The position numbers and the translations under genes are program-made. 12,930 nt of DNA from an uncultured Peptococcaceae bacterium (GTDB taxonomy: Bacteria > Bacillota > Desulfotomaculia > Desulfotomaculales > Desulfocucumaceae). The DNA lies in assembly GCA_958417755.1 (NCBI GenBank), contig CATZDY010000073.1, positions 1 to 12,930 on the forward strand, given 5' to 3'. The notes beneath the pieces are model-generated. The model saw nothing but the letters and a program-made list of their open reading frames with translations, searched no databases and had not been told where the DNA came from. Shown here in pieces: positions 7,144 through 12,930 of the stretch. Each line of letters opens with the position of its first letter. Positions within the stretch are counted from its first letter, which is position 1.

Positions 7144-8798
7144 AACTGTATCACGTCCTCTGTGGTTACTGCCCCGGCAAAAATATGACGGGACATCCGG
7201 TTGGCGGCAGTGGTATAAAAGCTGTTGCCAGAAAAAAACTTGCGGGGCGTGCCAGTGGTTACGATGTTGCCATCAAAAAACATGGCACAAATATCAGCAT
7301 ATTTGGCACAAAACTCAATGTCATGGGATACCATGACAATGGTTACCTTTTTATGAAGCAATTTTTGCAAAATACCCGCTAGTTTTATTTTAAAATATCC
7401 ATCCAACCCTTTGGTAGGCTCATCTAATAACAATATTTTGGGTTCCAAAAGCAATACTTTGCCCAAAGCAGCCCTTTGCTGTTCTCCTCCGCTCAAATCA
7501 TAAGGATGCATGGTCAACAAATCTTCAATCTCCACCAAAGCAGCAATTTCTTTCACCCTTTGGGCCTTTTCTGCTTTGCTGTGCTTTTGTTCCCCCAATA
7601 CTTCCAACAAATCCAGCTCCACAGTTTTCTTAACAAACAAGGTTTGGGGATTTTGGGGCAATACCCCCAGGTTATTAACAAATCGTTCCTTGCTGGATAA
7701 TTTCAACACATCTTTACCCCTTAACAACACCTTGCCCCGATAGGGCTTTTGCATGCCACTGATAAGGGAAAGGGATGTTGTTTTTCCCGTTCCATTGCCC
7801 CCTACAATACAATACAGTTGTCCTTCCTTTACTTCCAAGGACAAATCCTTTACCACATCCGGCAAATCTCGCCCGTAGCGAAACCATACATCCTTAAGCT
7901 GAATCACTGTATCTGCTGCTTGAAAGACCTGATTTTCTTTCTCCTCAGGCAAAGAGATTTTTTCCACTGTCCCCAAGTGCGCATTCAACCAGTTTCGCCC
8001 TTCCCGTACAGTAATGGGACAAGGCAATGTGCTATCCACCTCTGCATAAATTTGCATGGGTGAAGGCATGGCCAAAAACATATGGTGATCCATGGTTTTC
8101 AGCAGCTCTCCGGCCTTCCGAGGTTCTGCATCCACTATCACCTGCCCCTGATCCATCACCACAACCCGGTCGGACATGGGCATCACTTCTTCCAAACGAT
8201 GTTCAGTGATGATAATGGTAGTACCCAATTCAAGGTTGATTTTTCGCACTGTTTCCAAAAAATCAGCAGCAGCAATGGGATCCAACTGGCTGGTTGGTTC
8301 ATCTAAAATTAAAACGCAAGGTTGCATGGCCATGATAGAGGCCAGGTTTAACAGCTGCTTTTGGCCACCGGATAATTCTGTTACTCGTTGCATAAACCAA
8401 CGTTGGATACCAAAAAAACTGGCCATCTCCGCAACCCGCAAACGAATGGTTTGGTTGTCATATCCCAAGCTCTCTAAGCCAAAGGCCAATTCATGCCAAA
8501 CTTTATCCGTCACAATCTGATTGTCAGGACTTTGCAGCACAAAACCGATCTGGGATGCTTGGGTCCTGACATCCGCTTCTTCCAGGGGCTTTCCTGCAAA
8601 CAAGATGCGACCCGTCTTTTTTCCATGAGGCGTAAGGGCTGTTTTCAATTGGCGCAACAAGGTACTTTTACCACAGCCAGACTGACCGCAAAGGGTTACG
8701 AATTCACCCTCTGCTATGGATAAATTGATATTTTCCAGGGCTGGTTTTTCTTTTAAAGGGTAGGTAAAGGTTAAATTTTCGATTGTAAATATTTCCAT
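7125..8798 (-). CDS. cbrU: ECF transporter double ATPase (fused EcfA1-EcfA2), cobalamin type
   Basis: 557 residues carrying two complete ABC domains that power the importer on the cytoplasmic side. First half: Walker A GQSGCGKST (38-46), Q-loop Gln89, signature LSGGQKQ (142-148), Walker B VLILDEP (162-168), switch His200. Second half: Walker A GGNGTGKTT (333-341), Q-loop Gln382, signature LSGGEQQ (435-441), Walker B ILLLDEP (455-461), switch His492. All catalytic motifs are intact in both halves, so both ATP sites should be active. ATG at 8798 is chosen over an upstream in-frame start at 8867: GGAGG lies 7 bases before it, and the ABC fold begins there (MEIFTIENLTFTY). It overlaps the T-component gene by 28 bases and the S-component gene by 19. 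Such fusions occur in dedicated (group I) ECF transporters, consistent with the CbrTUV assignment. Confidence 0.92.
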   Translation of the reverse strand: MEIFTIENLTFTYPLKEKPALENINLSIAEGEFVTLCGQSGCGKSTLLRQLKTALTPHGKKTGRILFAGKPLEEADVRTQASQIGFVLQSPDNQIVTDKVWHELAFGLESLGYDNQTIRLRVAEMASFFGIQRWFMQRVTELSGGQKQLLNLASIMAMQPCVLILDEPTSQLDPIAAADFLETVRKINLELGTTIIITEHRLEEVMPMSDRVVVMDQGQVIVDAEPRKAGELLKTMDHHMFLAMPSPMQIYAEVDSTLPCPITVREGRNWLNAHLGTVEKISLPEEKENQVFQAADTVIQLKDVWFRYGRDLPDVVKDLSLEVKEGQLYCIVGGNGTGKTTSLSLISGMQKPYRGKVLLRGKDVLKLSSKERFVNNLGVLPQNPQTLFVKKTVELDLLEVLGEQKHSKAEKAQRVKEIAALVEIEDLLTMHPYDLSGGEQQRAALGKVLLLEPKILLLDEPTKGLDGYFKIKLAGILQKLLHKKVTIVMVSHDIEFCAKYADICAMFFDGNIVTTGTPRKFFSGNSFYTTAANRMSRHIFAGAVTTEDVIQLCKSSS

Positions 8799-9661
8799 TT
8801 TCGAGCCTCCAACAGGTTTATCATAACAGGCAAGAGACAAAGCCCTGTATAGGCAATGCTCACACAAAGATGCAAGGGAGTGATAGAGGCTGCCTGAATG
8901 GAGGGATAATATCGCATACTGATTACCCCCAACGAAGCACCGATTAGAATAAAGAGTATCAAAGCAAGCATCAAAACAAATACAAGTTTATCCCGGTCAT
9001 CAAAACGAAAAATAGAAAAACTGGTGCGTCCTTTAAGCCCATATCCCCTGGATTTCATGGAATCCGCTGTCTCAATGGCATTTTCCAAAGCCCAAGTAAT
9101 CATAATGGAGACAATGCGAATCCCATGTCGGGCCCTTTGGATGATATTGCCATTGGAAATATCCCTGCCAATACATTTTTGGGCATTGGATATGGCTTGA
9201 ATCTGTGCTTTATATTTGGGCACAAAGCGCAATACCATGGAAAAAATCAAAGATAAGCCAGGAATGATTCTGCCAAATAAATAAATAAACTTATCCGATG
9301 TCATCACTGCATTGTAGCAAGAAAACCAACAAATCACGGATACAAACATAACAGCTGCCGCAATCCCGTAGAGGATGGACTCCAATGTAATGGGATTGCC
9401 ACTATAGGCATACCAAAGTATGGTTATCCCTTCGTGGTTGAATAAAGGGTTTATCAAGGCTGCGATTATCAAAAATGGTATTAAAAATAAAAAGTTAAAT
9501 TGAATAGCCTTTTTCCCATTTAAAGTAATGGAATAGATAAAAGCGCAAATCAATGATATGCCCAAAAACATGGGATGCATGATAAACATGCTGAACAAAA
9601 TCACCACTACAAAATACACAAAAATCACAATGGGGTGAAAGGTTGCAAAAGCATCTTTCAT
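8771..9661 (-). CDS. cbrV: ECF transporter transmembrane coupling (T) component, EcfT/CbiQ family
   Basis: 296 residues. Hydrophobic segments lie at about 11-29, 31-47, 54-75, 97-118, 228-248 and 262-285. Between them is a long amphipathic cytoplasmic region (about 145-215). The SMKSRGYG motif (Ser-Arg-Gly at 204-206) matches the Ala-Arg-Gly coupling-helix signature of EcfT, which docks into the ATPase grooves. ATG at 9661 is preferred to the in-frame start at 9739. It leaves only 7 bases after the stop of the lipoprotein gene, has a GGATGGGATG purine tract upstream, and begins right before the first membrane span. The extra 26 residues of the longer version would overlap the conserved end of the lipoprotein. 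The protein scaffolds the S component and the double ATPase. Confidence 0.88.
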   Translation of the reverse strand: MKDAFATFHPIVIFVYFVVVILFSMFIMHPMFLGISLICAFIYSITLNGKKAIQFNFLFLIPFLIIAALINPLFNHEGITILWYAYSGNPITLESILYGIAAAVMFVSVICWFSCYNAVMTSDKFIYLFGRIIPGLSLIFSMVLRFVPKYKAQIQAISNAQKCIGRDISNGNIIQRARHGIRIVSIMITWALENAIETADSMKSRGYGLKGRTSFSIFRFDDRDKLVFVLMLALILFILIGASLGVISMRYYPSIQAASITPLHLCVSIAYTGLCLLPVMINLLEARKWKYLQSKI

Positions 9662-9668
9662 GTTAGCA

Positions 9669-10574
9669 TCATCCCATCCTATCTGCTCCAAGATCCCGTC
9701 CCAAATCACAGGTATACATCCATTCCACTTTATCGCCATCTTTTAATTGATAACGGCTGCAACCATAATTAGGGAACCAACCATTGACTCGATACATCCA
9801 GCCGGAAAGTTCTCCACAATCAAATTCATACAAATTATGAATGCCTTCTATATAATTGGAGTTATACATGGGCGTGGATTCAAATTCCATATGAATTTTA
9901 TTGGCTCTGGTTTCCCGCAACAATACATCGAATACAGATTCCCCTTCATAAAATGCCACAGTCTTTTCAGCATAGATAATCCCGTCTTCAGGAAGCACAG
10001 ATATTTTCTCCTGATTAAAGGCATCCATGTGGTCAAAAATACTATGACAAGTAATAGAAAAGGTACAGTGATAGGTTTTTCCTTTATCTACGCTGGTGTT
10101 TTGGGGTTCCACTGGTTGTGGCTTCCCTGCGGGTACAGGTTCTGTTTGATACTTATCCATTGCTCCGTTTTCCACCAGGGGCGAGGCCAAAGTATCCGTA
10201 TTGGTTGGCGTCTCCTGTTTTGGGGTTTGTTCCTCTGTTTTTTGCTGCTCATTATCTTTCTGCTCATTATTTTTTGCTGTTTCTTTGTTTTCATCTGTTG
10301 TTTGCTTATTTTCCCCTGGGGTATTGCTTTCTTGCTCAGGGGTATCGCTTACATCCTTATCTTGAGCCTTATCTTGATCCTGATTTTGTTTATTATCTGC
10401 CTGGGGTTCTTTGTCTTGCTTGTTTGTGGTATTATCTGATGACTTTTTTTCATTATGAGACTCATCCGCAATGGCAGCTTTGCCTCCAGTCCCCTCTGGG
10501 GCAGCGTTACAGGCTGTGAAACAAAGAAGGCACAAGACCATCAATAAGGCAATGATACTTTTTTTTCTTATCAT
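9669..10574 (-). CDS. Membrane-anchored lipoprotein with C-terminal Cys-rich DUF4430 domain
   Basis: 301 residues. Residues 1-22 form a lipoprotein signal (MIRKK, hydrophobic core, CFTAC) with Cys22 as the lipidation site; Phe at -3 is a little unusual for a lipobox. Residues 23-165 are a Lys/Glu/Gln/Asn/Asp/Thr/Pro-rich, probably disordered stalk. Residues 167-301 are a DUF4430-type domain with SGWMYRVNGWFPNYG (257-271) and DGDKVEWMYTC (279-289). It holds five cysteines (170, 176, 253, 272, 289), so one or two disulfides are possible. ATG at 10574 is chosen because GGGGG lies 8 bases upstream and the lipoprotein signal starts there; a TTG start at 10601 is less likely. The gene sits 30 bases after the barrel/SLH gene and 7 bases before the T component. 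Inferred role: a tethered corrinoid receptor or relay that hands substrate to the S component. The substrate is not proven. Confidence 0.88.
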   Translation of the reverse strand: MIRKKSIIALLMVLCLLCFTACNAAPEGTGGKAAIADESHNEKKSSDNTTNKQDKEPQADNKQNQDQDKAQDKDVSDTPEQESNTPGENKQTTDENKETAKNNEQKDNEQQKTEEQTPKQETPTNTDTLASPLVENGAMDKYQTEPVPAGKPQPVEPQNTSVDKGKTYHCTFSITCHSIFDHMDAFNQEKISVLPEDGIIYAEKTVAFYEGESVFDVLLRETRANKIHMEFESTPMYNSNYIEGIHNLYEFDCGELSGWMYRVNGWFPNYGCSRYQLKDGDKVEWMYTCDLGRDLGADRMG

Positions 10575-10604
10575 TTCTATTGCCCCCATTCTAACAACCA
10601 AAAG

Positions 10605-12287
10605 TTAGCTAGGATTATATTGACTGCTCATGGAAAGCTTTGCCAACAAACGGTCAATCACAACCATGGTTTCCGCCCTGGTGATATTATCTGTAGGAGC
10701 GATACTATTTCCATTACCCGCAATGATTTCATTATTTACATTAAATATAACAGCATCCTTTGCCCAAGCAGAAACTTGGTTGGCATCCACAAAATTGTTC
10801 AAATTAGCCCCTTGGGTTGTAGAGGCATTCATCTTCAATAATGTAGCAGTGTTTTGAATCAGCATCATGGCTTCTTCCCTGGTAATATTGGCCAGGGGTT
10901 CAAATAACCCATTGCCTTTGCCCTTGATAATGCCCTGGGATGCTGCGGCCAATACGGCATCTTGATACCAGGCATTTCCGGGAACATCTGTAAAGGATAC
11001 CGTAGCTCCATCTTTTTTCTCAAGGCCAAAGGCATTGACCAAGGCCACGGCAAATTCAGCCCGGGTAATGGCTTTATCCGGGGCAAAGGTGCTTTGACCA
11101 TTGGTGATCCCCAATCCTCTTAAAGCTTCAATTTTATCCTTGGCCCAATGGTTGGCAATATCCGTAAATACAAGGTCTGCCGTTTGCCCTGTTGAGGTTG
11201 TGGTTTTAGACTCTTTTGGTTCTGTAGTTGCCGGAGTAACGGGCGTGGTCTTGACTGTCCCTTTTACATCCGTCATATCATACAGGGGGCTTTTTCCTTT
11301 TTTAAAACGATCATAAGCCACCAAACCGTATAATCCTTGTTCTGAGGCCATTCCGTTCACACCATTGCCTTTGATATGCTCAAAACCGCCGCCAGTTACA
11401 AAGTACTCTGTCATGGCAGCCAACAAACTATTTTGCTTACCAGCGGCATCGGTTTTGATAAACCGTTCGTCTGTTTGACTGTCAATGCCTAAAGCTGAAA
11501 GGGCAGTGAGCACTTGGTTGCTGCTTTCCATATTTTCATCCCCCATGGAATCAAATCCCCCAGTGGACAACTGCATATTGGAAAGTACATCAATGGCTCT
11601 TTCGATGGCTTTGGCAACTTTTTCATTCTTTGTTTGATAGGGAGCCAAAGCTTGTAAAGCCATGCCCGTGATATCAGGATCCGGTATATTACCGCTTAAA
11701 GCAAAACCGCCTAAGGTACCTTTGGCATCCGTAATTTCCCGGCCCAAAATAAAATCAATCAGCATGTCCCGGGTGGTTTGTACAGAGACCCCCTGGACCT
11801 GGGGAATTTCATATTGATTGCTGTCCAAAGCAATCAAAGCAAAAATAGGACCATTGATCCCTTGTTTTTTCACATTATTGAAATCCGCCAATTTTTCCAA
11901 AAAATTATACCCGCCAATATTGGTCACATCCCTGCCCAGGGAGGTGAAAGCCAAAATTACACGGGAATATTCTGTATACTTTACCTTATGTAGTTCACCT
12001 TTTGCTTCTTTTACTGTTTTTTCCACTGTAGCCACATAATTATCAAAATAACTCTGGGGCACATTATACCCTGAACGCGCCAAACCAAGGATCGCCCATT
12101 CTCCCCCAATGGAGCCCACCACTGGATTTTTTACTGTGCGCAACAAATAAGCCGCTGTATCTTGGATCCCTTGGTCCACAGATATTTTCGGCTGTGCTGC
12201 ATTCTCTGCTGCAAAGGCTACACTGCCCATGCTTAACAACAAACATATGGTTAAACACATGGCCAAAAACCTTTTGCTTTTTTTCAT
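10605..12287 (-). CDS. Secreted alpha/alpha-barrel (transcobalamin alpha-domain-like) protein with three SLH domains
   Basis: 560 residues. Signal peptide 1-26 (KKSKR, hydrophobic core, VAFA). Residues about 36-340 form a prenyltransferase-like alpha/alpha barrel with helical repeats, including GGEWAILGLARSGY (61-74), INGPIFALIALD (144-155), DPDITGMALQALAPY (203-217) and SNQVLTALSALGID (256-269). A Thr/Pro linker (341-370) leads to SLH domains at about 373-421, 432-484 and 499-550, each with an ITRAE/ITREE motif, for binding to cell-wall polymer. There is no DUF4430 domain here; the next gene supplies one. ATG at 12287 is chosen over the longer frame from 12380: GAGGAGG precedes it by 11 bases, the signal peptide begins there, and the extra sequence is untranslated leader just after the riboswitch terminator. 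It is the first gene of the B12-regulated operon. The barrel is the fold of the intrinsic factor/transcobalamin alpha domain, so surface corrinoid capture is inferred. Confidence 0.9.
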   Translation of the reverse strand: MKKSKRFLAMCLTICLLLSMGSVAFAAENAAQPKISVDQGIQDTAAYLLRTVKNPVVGSIGGEWAILGLARSGYNVPQSYFDNYVATVEKTVKEAKGELHKVKYTEYSRVILAFTSLGRDVTNIGGYNFLEKLADFNNVKKQGINGPIFALIALDSNQYEIPQVQGVSVQTTRDMLIDFILGREITDAKGTLGGFALSGNIPDPDITGMALQALAPYQTKNEKVAKAIERAIDVLSNMQLSTGGFDSMGDENMESSNQVLTALSALGIDSQTDERFIKTDAAGKQNSLLAAMTEYFVTGGGFEHIKGNGVNGMASEQGLYGLVAYDRFKKGKSPLYDMTDVKGTVKTTPVTPATTEPKESKTTTSTGQTADLVFTDIANHWAKDKIEALRGLGITNGQSTFAPDKAITRAEFAVALVNAFGLEKKDGATVSFTDVPGNAWYQDAVLAAASQGIIKGKGNGLFEPLANITREEAMMLIQNTATLLKMNASTTQGANLNNFVDANQVSAWAKDAVIFNVNNEIIAGNGNSIAPTDNITRAETMVVIDRLLAKLSMSSQYNPS

Positions 12288-12299
12288 AGCCAATCCATC

Positions 12300-12306
12300 C
12301 TCCTCA
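12300..12306 (-). promoter_or_regulatory. Ribosome binding site that fixes the start of the barrel/SLH gene
   Basis: GAGGAGG on the minus strand lies 11 bases (12-base step) upstream of ATG 12287, between the riboswitch terminator and the signal peptide. It excludes the in-frame start at 12380. An overlapping four-codon frame (ATG 12298 to TGA 12284) begins directly next to this site, too close to be used well. Confidence 0.75.
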
Positions 12307-12419
12307 TGTTGAAATCTTTCCCCATGCTTCATGCAGGCCTTCCAATCCACCATACTACTGCAAACAATTGAAACAACCAAGTACAGCCCATACCGAATAC
12401 AAATTTTACCTCTTAAACC

Positions 12420-12451
12420 AAAAAAACTCTTTCTTATGAAAGAAAGAGTTT
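12420..12451 (-). terminator. Intrinsic terminator of the second cobalamin riboswitch
   Basis: On the minus strand AAACTCTTTCTT, loop TCAT and AAGAAAGAGTTT form a 12-bp hairpin that runs into seven T. It lies between the riboswitch and the barrel/SLH gene. An upstream GAAGAGT (12471-12477, minus strand) could pair with the 5' arm as an anti-terminator; this pairing is a suggestion only. Confidence 0.88.
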
Positions 12452-12499
12452 AAAACGCAACAAAAGAAATACTCTTCATAACCTAAGAATATTTGTATT

Positions 12500-12672
12500 T
12501 CCGTACACGGCAGGTCTCCTGACTTATGACTCATCCTCAAAAGCGCCTTCTCACCAATCCCTTGGCAATGGCATCTTGCTTTTTTGTCATCAATTACAGT
12601 AAAGGCTTCTGCGCTGGATTCTCACCAGCTTCCCTTTTAAAGCGTTACGCTCACCGTATATTCGTATTCGAT
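12500..12672 (-). ncRNA. Cobalamin (B12) riboswitch 2
   Basis: Minus-strand core GGGAAGCTGGTGAGAATCC-AGCGC (12611-12634) is followed by CCTTTACTGTAAT and the B12-box-like GTCAGGAGACCTGCCGTG (12506-12523). The 5' AATATACGG and the 3' CCGTGTA-type segment can close the outer stem. It heads the operon that starts with the barrel/SLH gene and continues into the ECF transporter and the giant protein. It resembles riboswitch 1 closely in the core, while the variable arms differ. Confidence 0.96.
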
Positions 12673-12696
12673 TGTCTGGTGCTGTCTTTGTTATTC

Positions 12697-12724
12697 ATTA
12701 TAACCATTGTACTATTTTTTGCAA
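12697..12724 (-). promoter_or_regulatory. Promoter of the riboswitch-2 operon
   Basis: On the minus strand TTGCAA (12719-12724) and TATAAT (12697-12702) are separated by 16 bases, a near-consensus housekeeping promoter. The transcript would start near 12690, about 15-20 bases before the aptamer. Confidence 0.8.
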
Positions 12725-12833
12725 GTACTTTTATCCAATTTAGCCCAAAAAAAACCACATGAATTACATTATTTTCCATAAAAATCACCCGCATGGCTTG
12801 TCACAACAATGTTTTGGCTCCTTAACCAAACAA

Positions 12834-12930
12834 TCAAGGCTTGTTTCCTGTACAAGTATAAATCCATTCAACGATATCCCCCTTGCTAAGATGATACTGA
12901 TGGGAACCATGATTTGGAGTTTTGCCATTT
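12834..12930 (-). CDS. C-terminal end of a further DUF4430 protein (5' part outside window)
   Basis: A minus-strand frame enters at the window edge and ends at TGA 12834-12836 after 31 complete codons. It reads NGKTPNHGSHQYHLSKGD followed by IVEWIYTCTGNKP. This matches the last part of the DUF4430 domain in the lipoprotein (NGWFPNYGCSRYQLKDGD, then KVEWMYTC), including the Asn-Gly turn, the Gly-Asp turn and the final Thr-Cys. It therefore most likely belongs to a lipoprotein or surface protein of the same Cys-type subfamily. The Cys that follows PNYG in the lipoprotein is Ser here, while the terminal Cys is kept. No convincing hairpin terminator separates it from the promoter near 12724; only an 8-T run (12747-12754) is seen. 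Function is inferred from the domain only. Confidence 0.75.
   Translation of the reverse strand, partial: NGKTPNHGSHQYHLSKGDIVEWIYTCTGNKP

Noticed and set aside
8799..8867. N-terminal extension of the ATPase to 8867
   Set aside because: It overlaps the conserved end of the T component, while GGAGG precedes ATG 8798 at normal spacing and the ABC fold starts there.
9747..10439. 230-codon plus-strand open frame, hydrophobic
   Set aside because: It is the antisense of the low-complexity lipoprotein stalk; the Lys/Glu/Gln-rich codons read as Leu/Phe/Ile on the other strand. The minus-strand frame has a lipobox and a recognisable domain.
12284..12298. Four-codon leader frame overlapping the barrel/SLH start (ATGA overlap)
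   Set aside because: Its ATG touches the Shine-Dalgarno sequence, so efficient initiation is unlikely; there is no sign of a regulatory peptide.
12288..12380. N-terminal extension of the barrel/SLH gene to 12380
   Set aside because: It would put 31 untypical residues before a clear signal peptide, and it covers the ribosome binding site at 12300-12306.
12725..12833. Possible terminator between the upstream DUF4430 tail and the operon promoter
   Set aside because: An 8-T run (minus strand, 12747-12754) is present, but only 3-4 bp stems could be found before it.

Overview
The window is a single-direction (minus-strand) corrinoid-uptake locus. It most likely comes from an anaerobic, S-layer-bearing Gram-positive bacterium (Bacillota, probably Clostridia). 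The reasons are triple SLH anchors on secreted proteins, a lipobox lipoprotein, strong GGAGG ribosome binding sites, intrinsic terminators, and cobalamin riboswitches that control by transcription termination. The species cannot be named from this sequence.

Layout in transcription order, right to left. (1) 12834-12930: the last 31 codons of a DUF4430 (transcobalamin-like C-terminal) protein. (2) 12420-12724: promoter, cobalamin riboswitch and intrinsic terminator. (3) A compact operon follows: a secreted alpha/alpha-barrel + 3xSLH protein (10605-12287), a DUF4430 lipoprotein (9669-10574), and then the ECF transporter T component (8771-9661), fused double ATPase (7125-8798) and S component (6400-7143). 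Next comes a 1694-residue secreted protein (1237-6321) with a barrel, four DUF4430-type domains and an SLH anchor. (4) 950-1219: a second promoter, cobalamin riboswitch and terminator. (5) 1-892: the start of another secreted DUF4430 + barrel protein, which runs off the window.

The alpha/alpha barrel and DUF4430 are the two folds that make up animal intrinsic factor and transcobalamin. Here they occur on separate or differently ordered polypeptides, fixed to the cell wall by SLH domains or to the membrane by a lipid anchor. All complete genes lie downstream of a cobalamin riboswitch, and three encode an ECF importer of the type named CbrTUV. The simplest model is a Gram-positive capture-and-relay system: wall-anchored intrinsic-factor-like proteins bind a corrinoid, the lipoprotein passes it on at the membrane, and the ECF complex imports it. 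Regulation by B12 and the transporter class are well supported. Corrinoid binding by the surface proteins is inferred from domains and context.

The largest gene carries an internal tandem duplication with a 449-bp stretch that appears identical in both copies.
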